Shown in pieces: positions 13,166 through 21,173 of a DNA stretch of 24,945 nucleotides (the first letter of the stretch is position 1; each line of letters begins with the position of its first letter). Below the pieces are notes generated by a model. It did no database searches and was not told the DNA's origin. It saw only the letters and a program-made list of their open reading frames with translations. The DNA lies in the IMG/VR virus record IMGVR_UViG_3300028364_000136, positions 1 through 24,945 of that record. One strand, given 5' to 3'. Origin of the DNA: a virus. The position numbers and the translations under genes are program-made.

Positions 13166-14362
13166 AGAAAACAGCTGGAAAATACATGCCCTGAAGTAGA
13201 AAACATCAGGACTTTCAAGAATAGAAATAGCTTTATGGGTATTTTCGTGCCCGGCCCAGTGCTTGATTTAGAAGGCATAGGAGATGGTGAAAGAATCCTA
13301 ATGGGCCTTATCCTTTCTCTTGATGGAGAAGACGGCTGTTTTGCTTCTAATCAGTATTTTGTAAACAGGCTTCATAAGGATTGCCGATCTATTCAGAGAT
13401 ACCTTTCACGCCTGGAAGAGAAAGGTCTGATTTGCAAAACCATTGATGAGGAAAGCGGAAGGCGGAAAATACGTGCATCTTCTGCTGTGTTTGGCTCGCA
13501 TGAAATGACCAAAAAAGAACCACATAACGGCATGGTAAATTCATCGCCCACCCATGACAGATTTGTCGCGAAACCAATGACAGAATTGTCACCCACCCAT
13601 GACAGATTTGTCGCAAAACCCATGACAGATTTGCCACCCATAGATATAAGGTTAGTAGAAAGAGTAGAAGAAAGAGTAGAAGAGAGACCCCCAAACCCCC
13701 ATCCCTCCGCTTCGCTACGGGCGGGGGCTACTGCTAGTGATAAAGAATCCCAATTGGAAGAAAAGACGGATAGCGCGGCAGACCCAAAGGTAGATCCGGG
13801 CAAAGTAACTCCACAACAAAACCACTTAGCATTCTTATCTCCCAAACAACATAACACTGTTGTTGGCCGCGCCGGCGTTTTGCCTAAGCTACTGGAACGC
13901 ATACTAAGGATTAGGCTGGAGAAGCCACCATCAACTCGCAATATCAGACCAAACAGACCAAGGGCTCAAGTCACGGCATGGAACAAGATCAAGCATTTGG
14001 TTACGGAGGAAGAAGTCACGCTGATGGAAAAGTTCTACCAATCGCCTAAGAACAAAAAGACATGCGATGCTACTTGGAGGCGCAGTTTAAATCCTGACAC
14101 GATCATGAACAACTGGACTTCGCAGGTTGAAATGGCGGAAGAATACATGGAGTCACAAGTAACCGATGTACCTGGTCCGATCCAAAGGAAAATCGACTTA
14201 CCGGATGATTGGCGTCAAAGGTTATGGAAATATGCCACCAATGGGAGTTTCCCAGAAAAAGGTATTGCTCGTTTCAAGTCTATCATTGACACAGCGGATA
14301 AGGACCAGTTTCAAGCAGACATTGAAATCGTGAAAGAATTAATTACAAAGAATGAAATATGA
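13163..14362 (+). CDS. Winged-helix replication initiator with internal iterons
   Basis: A 399-residue probable phage replication initiation protein. Residues 27-105 form a winged-helix domain of the phage initiator type: GIFVPGPVLDL, then a recognition segment around NQYFVNRLHKDCRSIQRYLSRLEEKGLI (split over 63-90). A flexible linker (about 115-240) is encoded by DNA that carries the iteron array, a purine-rich tract and a GC-rich palindrome. The C-terminal domain (250-399) is helical and basic and may load the helicase. The gene lies directly upstream of dnaB with an ATGA overlap, as for lambda O/P and DnaD-like systems. Start ATG 13163 is buried in inverted repeat B. No exact family name is claimed. 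Confidence 0.7.
   Translation: MRKQLENTCPEVENIRTFKNRNSFMGIFVPGPVLDLEGIGDGERILMGLILSLDGEDGCFASNQYFVNRLHKDCRSIQRYLSRLEEKGLICKTIDEESGRRKIRASSAVFGSHEMTKKEPHNGMVNSSPTHDRFVAKPMTELSPTHDRFVAKPMTDLPPIDIRLVERVEERVEERPPNPHPSASLRAGATASDKESQLEEKTDSAADPKVDPGKVTPQQNHLAFLSPKQHNTVVGRAGVLPKLLERILRIRLEKPPSTRNIRPNRPRAQVTAWNKIKHLVTEEEVTLMEKFYQSPKNKKTCDATWRRSLNPDTIMNNWTSQVEMAEEYMESQVTDVPGPIQRKIDLPDDWRQRLWKYATNGSFPEKGIARFKSIIDTADKDQFQADIEIVKELITKNEI
13532..13641. repeat. Iteron array, putative replication origin
   Basis: Four repeats of about 22 bases with core ATGACAGA(T/A)TTG begin at 13554, 13577, 13599 and 13622; a fifth, degenerate one begins at 13532. Spacings are 22, 23, 22 and 23 bases, about two helical turns. 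The core holds GACA-N4-TGTC dyad symmetry in copies 1-3. Because the spacing is not a multiple of three, neighbouring copies are read in different frames (THDRFVAK and PMTELSP), so the conservation is at DNA level. Confidence 0.7.
13643..13690. other. Purine-rich tract next to the iterons
   Basis: Just after the iterons comes a stretch made largely of AGTAGAAAG-like units on the plus strand, almost free of pyrimidines apart from single T and C bases. A strand-asymmetric, easily opened region beside iterons is what an unwinding element would look like; this is an inference. Confidence 0.4.
13696..13727. repeat. GC-rich imperfect palindrome in the initiator linker
   Basis: CCCCC at 13696 pairs with GGGGG near 13722-13726, around a CTCCGCTTCGCTACGGG centre. 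It differs sharply in composition from its surroundings and encodes PHPSASLRAGA in frame. Short palindromes encoding SASLRAG-like peptides are reminiscent of small dispersed palindromic elements of bacterial chromosomes; that origin is inferred. Confidence 0.4.
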
Positions 14363-15741
14363 GCGATCAGGACATTTTATACGCTGAGATAACGCTTCTA
14401 GGCTCGGTGATAAATTTTCCTGAATGTTATATGCAGGTTATGGAAGAGGGGATAACGGAAGCTTCGTTTTCAGATCCACGTCATCTGTTGATCTGGCGCT
14501 TGATAACTGAGAGGGTTATGAGCAATCGTGACTTTGACTCAGTGTCTATCTCGATGGACGTAATTGGAAACTACCCGAATTTCAAGTCATCGTATGTCGG
14601 CGAGATAGCATCCACCATTGAAACTGGCAGCAGTTGCATTGAAGCAGCCAGGTGTATTGTTAGTCATCGTAACAGGTCGTCAGTCATCCATCTTTCCTCA
14701 ATGCTATGCCATGAGCTAAGAGACGGAAATATCACGGCAGATGAGTTTCTGTTTAAAATCGAGGCAATGATTGTATCTCAGCAGAAGTTAGCATCGGATG
14801 ATTCGGTGACTGAAGTTGTTCGAGATTTGCTTACGAAAAAAGAAGACAGCGTGATTTTCAAATCAGGCATTGCAACATTGGACGATAGGTTTGTTGTGGC
14901 AGCAGGAGACTTCACTTGCATAGCGGCCAGGTCTTCTATGGGGAAATCTTCATTGTACCTGAGTTACTGTGATACTGCTATTCGCGCTGATCATGGAGTC
15001 TGCATTATCAGCCTAGAAATGTCCCGATCAGACGTTATGAGACGTTGGGCGGCAATGAGAGCTGGGATTGATATTAAGAGGATTAATGACGGTATAGCCA
15101 GTGCATCGGATATATCTGCACTTAAGAAAGATATTTACCAAATTGAAAAATCAGGCGGCTCGATTTTCGTCAGGTCAAAATCAATAAACATAAGCGAACT
15201 GAGAGTTTACGTAAAAGGGATAAAGTTAAAAAACCCAAAACTTGGCATTCTTGTTGTTGATTACATTCAGCTGATGACCGAAACAACTGGATCTGGGAAC
15301 AGGGAGAGTAAAGTTGCGGAGATGTCTCGCGGCTTAAAGGGGATAGCAATGGACTTCGGCATAACTGTTATTGGATTATCGCAACTCAATGATAATAACC
15401 TCCAAGAAAATCCTTTTCCAACTCAGTCAAACATGCGGGAGTCTAAGGCCATTTATCAGGACTCTGATAATGTCTTGTTCCTTGTGCCTACGAATAAGGG
15501 AGAAGACGGCAACTATAAGGCTGGCGGCAAGATGTGGTTCAGTATATCCAAGCAGCGAGAAGGCGATGCCGGATTCCTTGTGCCTACCAATTTCAGGAAA
15601 CAGTGTACTAGATTTGAACCATACGAAGAAGGCGATGAGGACTTGTACTCAGGACCAATATCAATGTGGCAGTCTGCAAAAAAATGGCAGATCCCAAGGA
15701 ATAATATTGTTGACATATCTGCTGATGAATCCCTTTTCTGA
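14359..15741 (+). CDS. dnaB: DnaB-type replicative helicase
   Basis: A 460-residue hexameric 5'-3' replicative helicase. The N-terminal domain (about 1-140) is followed by a RecA-like motor with Walker A ARSSMGKSS at 190-198 (usual form ARPSMGKT), H1a SLEMS at 218-222, Walker B ILVVDYIQLM at 297-306, SQLN at 341-344, and MRESKAIYQDSD at 359-370, matching the family LRESGxIEQDAD. KQREGDAG follows as the KQRNGPxG arginine-finger motif. It starts at the ATGA overlapping the initiator gene, so the two are coupled. The last residues, DESLF, slightly recall a clamp-binding peptide. Confidence 0.93.
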   Translation: MSDQDILYAEITLLGSVINFPECYMQVMEEGITEASFSDPRHLLIWRLITERVMSNRDFDSVSISMDVIGNYPNFKSSYVGEIASTIETGSSCIEAARCIVSHRNRSSVIHLSSMLCHELRDGNITADEFLFKIEAMIVSQQKLASDDSVTEVVRDLLTKKEDSVIFKSGIATLDDRFVVAAGDFTCIAARSSMGKSSLYLSYCDTAIRADHGVCIISLEMSRSDVMRRWAAMRAGIDIKRINDGIASASDISALKKDIYQIEKSGGSIFVRSKSINISELRVYVKGIKLKNPKLGILVVDYIQLMTETTGSGNRESKVAEMSRGLKGIAMDFGITVIGLSQLNDNNLQENPFPTQSNMRESKAIYQDSDNVLFLVPTNKGEDGNYKAGGKMWFSISKQREGDAGFLVPTNFRKQCTRFEPYEEGDEDLYSGPISMWQSAKKWQIPRNNIVDISADESLF

Positions 15742-15781
15742 AATCTCAAACAAGCCAATACTGGCATAACAAACAAAAACC

Positions 15782-16429
15782 ATGGGACTATACAAAGAAG
15801 ACACGAATACATACGCGGATAGCATCCGAGTCGTTAATGGAAAACTCGCTCAAAGAGTAGAAGAAGGAACTGAAGGAGCTGTTAAGCGGATCTTCACGAT
15901 CAAGCGTACAGGCGAGGAAAGGACGGTATGGGAGCGTTACTATCCTGGTCTTGAAGGTAAAATCGTCAAAGGGGAAATTAAGACTCTTGAGTTTGGACAA
16001 ATCCTTGAGCTTCTTTTTGAGAATGGGGAAGAGCGAGCGCGAGTTGAGGTTCCGTTCCCCGGTCGCCTCGCTGAGCAAATCATTCAGCGGATTGTTAATG
16101 CTGACTTATCTAAGCCGATATCAATTTATGCTGGTTGGGATAAGATAAAAGATCGCAATTTTGTCTGGCTTAAGCAAGACGGAAACAAGATCAAATCTTC
16201 TTACTTGAAGGATGATCCCGGCGATGCACCTCCTGTTGAGCAGAAAGTAATTTTCGGCATAACAAAGTGGAACAGTGAAAAGCGGGACACGTTCCTCTAC
16301 GATAAGTTTGTCAAAATTTTCGGTGAATCAGAAACTAAATGCGAAACTAAATCCGATTCTCAGCCCGTTTCCGATGCCAAGCCTACAGTTAATAATGTTG
16401 TTGACGAAGATGACGATCTTCCATTTTGA
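15782..16429 (+). CDS. ssb: Single-stranded DNA-binding protein with DDDLPF tail
   Basis: A 215-residue protein following the helicase by 40 bases. A beta-rich core (about 15-170, including GKIVKGEIKTLEFGQILELLF) is followed by a polar linker and an acidic tail ending DEDDDLPF. That ending is nearly the same as the DDDIPF tip of bacterial SSB, which binds replication partners, and similar to gp2.5-type tails. The core does not look like the classic 110-residue bacterial SSB domain, so it is probably a phage SSB family. It would coat single strands at the fork opened by the helicase. A strong terminator ends this unit. Confidence 0.75.
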   Translation: MGLYKEDTNTYADSIRVVNGKLAQRVEEGTEGAVKRIFTIKRTGEERTVWERYYPGLEGKIVKGEIKTLEFGQILELLFENGEERARVEVPFPGRLAEQIIQRIVNADLSKPISIYAGWDKIKDRNFVWLKQDGNKIKSSYLKDDPGDAPPVEQKVIFGITKWNSEKRDTFLYDKFVKIFGESETKCETKSDSQPVSDAKPTVNNVVDEDDDLPF

Positions 16430-16468
16430 TTTTAGTGATTTTGATGTGTGAAGTGTAGTTGTATATTG

Positions 16469-16505
16469 TATCCCGGCAGGTAAAAATCCTGTCGGGATAT
16501 TTTTT
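16469..16505 (+). terminator. Strong rho-independent terminator
   Basis: A 12-base stem (16469-16480 with 16488-16499) with one G-T pair, a 7-base loop TAAAAAT and a run of six T. It separates the replication unit from the portal and capsid unit. Confidence 0.92.
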
Positions 16506-16552
16506 CTTGCAAAAGTAAACAACTTTACACATGCAAACAGAAAACAACAACT

Positions 16553-18613
16553 ATGTCAGAACCATACCACGAAGAAGTACCTCAATTAGAACTTTCTGAT
16601 AGAGCAGAGCAGATCCGTCCATCTGTTGAATCAGCAGAACAAGCAATTGCTATTTGTCGGCGCATATCCAATGACAACGACGAGCGCGTACAAGAGGCTG
16701 CTAGAATCCGCGCAAAGTTTGACGGAGTTGAACCGCCGTTTTCTCCGCATAAGTTAAAAGAAGAAGGCAAGGAATATAAGTCAAATATTCCAACTGGGTT
16801 TTTATCAACGATTGCTAACATGGTCATAAACCGTATTGTAATGCGCTTGAAGCGCACGCAATACCTGAGTGGATCATCTTTGCCGCACAACGTGGAAAAC
16901 TCCGTAGAGAAGAGCGAAGCATTCAAGAGGCACTTCACACAATTAATGCGAAGCTGGCGAGGTTTTCCATTCTTTGTTTCCAAGCTGGCACTAGAGACAG
17001 TTTTATTCGGCAAAACATTCGTTGGATTTGACGGCCCCGGCCAATGGAAGCCAAGAGTTTATCGGCTAGACGATTGCTCAATTCCCAATGGAGTTGAACA
17101 GGGAGACTTGCCTCCATTCGTTCGCTTGAGGAAAGTATATCAAGTCAATGATCTTTTTGATTTCATTAGAGACAAAGACGCAGCAGAAGCAGCTGGATGG
17201 GATATTGACAATGTGATTGAAGCTATAAATCAGGCGCAACCTGTACGGGATGATGACCATCGGGACGCGCAAACGCGCTCATTGACGTATGAAGACATGG
17301 AGCGCCAGCTTATATCATCCTATGCATATACTCATGGAAGTAATTCTGTCGTAATTGAAACTCTTTATGTCGAAGAGTCTGACGGTACGGTATCGGTTTG
17401 GATGGTATCCGACAAAACTGAAGATGAATTATTCCATGCTACCAATGTTTTCAATTCTATGGATGATGCATTGCAGTATATGTGCTATGAAATTGGAGAT
17501 GGTACAGTTTACGGTTCCAATGGTGTCGGGCAGAAGGTCTACGATTTAGCTGTGAATGTTGAGAAGTCTCGGAACTATTCAGTGGATCAGTTGCGAGCGG
17601 CGGGTAAGTTCAACATTCAAGTTCCTGATTCGGCCAATGCAAATGCTGAAATCCTGCATATTACAGATGAAGCGAACTTCTTAACTGGAGCAATCTTTTC
17701 AGGTAATACAGCTGCATTGCCGTCAAATGCTGATGCTTATATTGTTCAGGATCGTTACTTCAAAGGCTTAGCTGAAGAGAAGATCGGCGCTTTTGCACCT
17801 GAGAATCAATCAACAGATAAGACTGCAACTCAGTCTCAGATTGACGCATTAAAGGAACAGGAAACTCGCGATTCGTTGATTGATACATTTTTGACTTTCT
17901 TTGGTCATTCAATAGCGATGGTGCAGCGACGTGTTGCGAGTTTTGAATTAACAGATCCGCTTGTTGTAAAGTTCCAAGAATTATGCCTTGCTGAAATGAG
18001 CGTGGAAGAGTTTGTCATGCTGGCAAATATGCCACCAGCGCAAACAACGATTGACTTTACTGATATGATTCAGGCGAAGCAATCTAATTATCTGCAAACA
18101 AAAATTGGAAATCCTCAATGGAACCAGTATCTTTTGGAAAAAACGGTAAGTTCAATGATCATTGGGCCGGAGTTGACGCAACAGTTGATTCTTCCAGAAG
18201 GGATGAGCGTAGACGCTATCGAGTCTACAAGGGCGCAGATTCAGGAAGTCTCCGACTTAAGTAATGGAGTTTCACTCCCGGTATCTCCGAGAGACGGTCA
18301 TCTGTACCACATGCAAGTTCTCAGTGGTGATTATGATCCGGTGAACCAGACATGGTCTGGCGCTATCATGGGTATGCTTTCAGAGCAAAACCTTGAGGGA
18401 GCGCAAACTTCGCTGCAACATTACCAAGAGCATTTCCAACAAGCCGTAAATCTTAACGTCCTTGGCGAGTCTCAGAACATGGCCAAGAAGTTCGTTGGCG
18501 ATGCCGGCAATGAGATGCAGCGCATGATACAGCAGCTCCAGCAGCTCCAGCAGGAACAGCAGGAACAGCAGGGGCAGCAACAACAACAACAACAACAACA
18601 ACCAGTCGTTTGA
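16553..18613 (+). CDS. Portal protein
   Basis: A 686-residue probable head-tail portal, the ring through which DNA enters the capsid. The N-terminal half has the usual features of phage portals: SNIPTGFLSTIANMVINRIV near 78-97, ETVLFGKTFVGFDGPG near 148-163 and RLDDCSIPNG. The later half has a stem and wing region, with PENQSTDKTATQSQIDALKEQ near 422. It is the first gene after the terminator and is followed by scaffold and capsid genes, which supports the call. The last 25 residues are almost all Gln, encoded by CAG and CAA runs. Confidence 0.8.
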   Translation: MSEPYHEEVPQLELSDRAEQIRPSVESAEQAIAICRRISNDNDERVQEAARIRAKFDGVEPPFSPHKLKEEGKEYKSNIPTGFLSTIANMVINRIVMRLKRTQYLSGSSLPHNVENSVEKSEAFKRHFTQLMRSWRGFPFFVSKLALETVLFGKTFVGFDGPGQWKPRVYRLDDCSIPNGVEQGDLPPFVRLRKVYQVNDLFDFIRDKDAAEAAGWDIDNVIEAINQAQPVRDDDHRDAQTRSLTYEDMERQLISSYAYTHGSNSVVIETLYVEESDGTVSVWMVSDKTEDELFHATNVFNSMDDALQYMCYEIGDGTVYGSNGVGQKVYDLAVNVEKSRNYSVDQLRAAGKFNIQVPDSANANAEILHITDEANFLTGAIFSGNTAALPSNADAYIVQDRYFKGLAEEKIGAFAPENQSTDKTATQSQIDALKEQETRDSLIDTFLTFFGHSIAMVQRRVASFELTDPLVVKFQELCLAEMSVEEFVMLANMPPAQTTIDFTDMIQAKQSNYLQTKIGNPQWNQYLLEKTVSSMIIGPELTQQLILPEGMSVDAIESTRAQIQEVSDLSNGVSLPVSPRDGHLYHMQVLSGDYDPVNQTWSGAIMGMLSEQNLEGAQTSLQHYQEHFQQAVNLNVLGESQNMAKKFVGDAGNEMQRMIQQLQQLQQEQQEQQGQQQQQQQQQPVV
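18526..18604 (+). repeat. CAG/CAA-rich tract encoding poly-Gln
   Basis: CAGCAGCTC and CAGGAACAG units lead into eight CAA triplets (18578-18601). The tract encodes the Gln-rich tail of the portal. Triplet slippage would change tail length without shifting the frame. Confidence 0.85.
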
Positions 18614-18828
18614 AAATAGAACTCCTTGACGGTGCAGTGGCGTCACATAGGCGCTTTACCAATGATACTACATTTGCTAATATCCTTCAGAAGTGGGAAA
18701 GTTTCGCTCCATCCATTCAGGTTATTCGGCCAGATGGATCAGCAGACATTAACGCAACCGCATTGACTGGAGCGCGTGCCGAAGGGTATAGGCTCGCAAT
18801 GAAGAATTTCATAGAACTTAGTCGCTAA
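18610..18828 (+). CDS. Small hypothetical protein with TTG start, 72 aa
   Basis: Function not recognised. The start is TTG at 18610, overlapping the portal stop as TTGA; the first ATG in frame is near the C-terminus, so TTG with translational coupling is the best reading. The protein begins KIELLDGAVASHRRFTNDTTF and ends with a helix (GARAEGYRLAMKNFIELSR). It lies between portal and scaffold genes and could be a small head protein. Confidence 0.6.
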   Translation: MKIELLDGAVASHRRFTNDTTFANILQKWESFAPSIQVIRPDGSADINATALTGARAEGYRLAMKNFIELSR

Positions 18829-18841
18829 TAATTAAATAATC

Positions 18842-20236
18842 ATGTCAGAACAAATTACACGAAAAATTCCCGTAGAAGGTGATCCAAATGCACGCAATAT
18901 CAAAGAAGAATTCGGAACATCTTTTAATGAACTCCTAGATGGCATTGAATTTAAACCTAAGGACGATGAGGATGAAGTTATTGATGATTTAGTTCTGGAA
19001 GAAAAACCAAAAGAAGAAAAACCAAAAGAAGAAAAACCAAAAGAAGATAAGCCAAATGATAAGCCAAATGATAAGCCAAAAGAGTCAAAAGAGCCTGAAG
19101 TCGAAAAAGATAAAGTACGGAAAAAAGAAGAGCTAGAAGATTTAAGTCTCGAAATTGATCTTCCTTCATTGGACTTGGATACTGAAGAAGTTGAAGAAGT
19201 TAAAGAAACTCCTGATCCTGAAAATGAAGACAACCATACTCGCGCCGATGATGAAGACTCAAAGAATGAGTTGGAAGAATTGCGCAAAGATCCTCATACT
19301 CATGTACGAGTCAAAAAGAACATTGACCGATTATTGGGCAAGATTCAAAACCTCAACAAGCAGCTAAGGGACAAAGACTCCGAGATTGAAAAGGTTAAGA
19401 CAGCAGCCCCGAAAGAAGTTGCGAAGGATCCAGTATTAGAAGAAGAGAAGAATGAACTTATCATGCTGCGCCGTCGATACTCCATCGACAAGGACCAGAC
19501 TCTCAAGGAATATGATGTTCGCGTGAAGTCTGCCGAAGAAACTTTGATGGAGGTAGTGAAGGCTAACCTGCGCGAAGATGATGCTAAGCAGATTGAGAAG
19601 ATGGGATTTGAGGCTTTTGCTAAGCTTCCTCAATCTTTCAAGCAGTTCCTGGAGATCCTTGACGATAATGATCCAGCGCAAGGTGCCCTTGTTCGCTCTA
19701 AGTATTCCGAGATGGTATCCGCAAATGCTGAAAAAGGTAAGAAGCAAAAGGAGCTACTTCAAGATGCTGACAAGTGGTGGGCCGAACAAGAAGATTTGCT
19801 TAAAAAGCATCAGGAAGAAAACTCTCAGTACAGTGAGCAGATTGAGAAGATCAAAGATGATTTTTTCAATGCTACTGTTTCAAGCGATCCTTACTTCAAG
19901 GCAATTGAAGTTAAAGGATTGAAAGGTGAGGAATTGGCTCGCGCTCAAACTGACAACGCTAAGCGTGCAATTTATCAGCGTGATCTTAAAGGAATCTTAA
20001 ACGCCAACACTGTAGACGACCAGAAGAAGGTAGTTTACCGCGCTGCCCTAGCTAGACCACTATCTGACCAAGTTAAGAGCTTACAGGCGCAATTAAAGTC
20101 TGCTCAGGACAAGCTAAAGAAGATAGACAATGCAAGGAATATGCGTCCACCGAAACATGATGTATCTGCTCCGCCTAAAGACGATGCTCCACAGGACTTT
20201 GTGAGTCAGCTTGAGCGTATGTACGGGGGACAATAA
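18842..20236 (+). CDS. Capsid scaffolding protein
   Basis: A 464-residue, highly charged, low-complexity and coiled-coil protein, which with its place between portal and capsid genes marks it as the internal scaffold that guides prohead assembly. Residues 50-85 hold KPKEE and KPND repeats from 15- and 12-base DNA repeats. Residues 145-180, 215-235 and 280-330 look like coiled coils. The C-terminus (QDFVSQLERMYGGQ) probably contacts the capsid protein, as in other scaffolds; that is inferred. ATG 18842 follows an A/T-rich leader without a clear Shine-Dalgarno sequence. Confidence 0.75.
   Translation: MSEQITRKIPVEGDPNARNIKEEFGTSFNELLDGIEFKPKDDEDEVIDDLVLEEKPKEEKPKEEKPKEDKPNDKPNDKPKESKEPEVEKDKVRKKEELEDLSLEIDLPSLDLDTEEVEEVKETPDPENEDNHTRADDEDSKNELEELRKDPHTHVRVKKNIDRLLGKIQNLNKQLRDKDSEIEKVKTAAPKEVAKDPVLEEEKNELIMLRRRYSIDKDQTLKEYDVRVKSAEETLMEVVKANLREDDAKQIEKMGFEAFAKLPQSFKQFLEILDDNDPAQGALVRSKYSEMVSANAEKGKKQKELLQDADKWWAEQEDLLKKHQEENSQYSEQIEKIKDDFFNATVSSDPYFKAIEVKGLKGEELARAQTDNAKRAIYQRDLKGILNANTVDDQKKVVYRAALARPLSDQVKSLQAQLKSAQDKLKKIDNARNMRPPKHDVSAPPKDDAPQDFVSQLERMYGGQ
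18998..19081 (+). repeat. 15-bp and 12-bp tandem repeats in the scaffold gene
   Basis: Three copies of GAAGAAAAACCAAAA (18998-19042) are followed by about three copies of GATAAGCCAAAT (19046-19081). They encode EEKPK and DKPN repeats in the disordered N-terminal region. Confidence 0.85.
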
Positions 20237-21129
20237 TGGACCTTCGACAGATACTTGTCGATTATATTACTCAAGTAGGGACAACTGAATCTTCTAGGCA
20301 ATTCATTGATCCGCGCAAGGGTAAGGCTGTAACGCGCATCACAGTTGACAACTGGAAGCATGGCCGAGCTGCCCCCCCAGTGTGGGCAATTCAGCAAGTG
20401 ATAGATTTAAGTAATAAGAGAATTGATGATTTTGACGGCGTGCTGCCGTGGGAAGGTGAGAAGTTGAGGATATGCGTTCCTTGCGTGCGCGGCGTTAATG
20501 CCAAGCTTGTTAAGATTTTGAACTATCTTCAGTACCGCCATAAGGGTAAGGTCGCAATCGACTTTGAAGAAAACACCCTAGTTGATATTGCGCGTGATAG
20601 GTTAGCTCATAGATTCTTGACCTCTAAAGCTGAATGGTTGCTATTTATTGATGATGATATGGTGCCACCTATAGGGGATTATGCCCAGATGAGAAATTGG
20701 GGAATAACCGTTCCTTCACAATTTGGCAGCTTTGACATTATTCAACGGCTTGTCACACGGAAAAAAACGCTGGTTTCAGGTCTGTATTTTGATAGGTTCG
20801 GCAAGGGGATCGCTCATTACTACGAAGCGATCAACAATGAGCGCGAAGCATTATGGGCAAAAGGCGCACCTTATGATAAGGTAAAGCCTACTAAGGCTTG
20901 CGGAGCTGGATGCTTACTAATCAATCGTGTCGTTTTCGAGGCGATTAAAACCGAAGTAGAAGATCTGAAGATGTTGCCGGGTGGGATTTACAGGTACTTT
21001 GAAAGAATGCCTGGAGTTAGCGAAGACTTTTCATTTTGCGCCAGGGCAGAAGTTGCTGGTCATCCTGCTCAAGTTGATTTCGGATGCTTAGTTGGCCATG
21101 AAGGTACAAAAGTTTACTGGAATTCTTGA
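20236..21129 (+). CDS. HTH-like domain fused to a GT-A glycosyltransferase
   Basis: A 297-residue protein. Residues 5-60 (QILVDYITQVG, then RITVDNWKHGRAAPP) look like a Cro/C1-type helix-turn-helix. Residues 76-295 look like a family 2-type glycosyltransferase: LRICVPCVRG, the metal-binding EWLLFIDDDMVPP (Asp139-141), an acceptor-side loop KACGAGCLLINR, SEDFSFCARAEVAG with the Glu-Asp pair 263-264, and VGHEG with His288. Such enzymes transfer sugars to proteins, sugars or modified bases. Placed between scaffold and capsid genes, starting one base inside the scaffold stop (TAATG), it may modify capsid or fibre. The fusion with an HTH-like segment is unusual. Confidence 0.65.
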   Translation: MDLRQILVDYITQVGTTESSRQFIDPRKGKAVTRITVDNWKHGRAAPPVWAIQQVIDLSNKRIDDFDGVLPWEGEKLRICVPCVRGVNAKLVKILNYLQYRHKGKVAIDFEENTLVDIARDRLAHRFLTSKAEWLLFIDDDMVPPIGDYAQMRNWGITVPSQFGSFDIIQRLVTRKKTLVSGLYFDRFGKGIAHYYEAINNEREALWAKGAPYDKVKPTKACGAGCLLINRVVFEAIKTEVEDLKMLPGGIYRYFERMPGVSEDFSFCARAEVAGHPAQVDFGCLVGHEGTKVYWNS

Positions 21130-21137
21130 GAAATGCT

Positions 21138-21166
21138 TGACAATATAGTGAACAGACAAATATGGG
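21138..21166 (+). promoter_or_regulatory. Candidate promoter for the capsid gene
   Basis: A perfect TTGACA (21138-21143) is followed at 17-18 bases by ATATGG or TATGGG, a poor -10 box. It precedes the structured leader of the capsid gene and could give the extra transcription that a capsid gene needs. Confidence 0.3.
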
Positions 21167-21173
21167 TTAATCA

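Noticed and set aside
13532-13641. Iteron region considered as a CRISPR array
   Set aside because: Repeats of about 22 bases follow each other with no variable spacers and lie inside a coding gene.
13393-13941. 182-codon minus-strand frame inside the initiator gene
   Set aside because: Shadow frame; its repeats (NLSWVGD) simply reflect the iterons read from the other strand.
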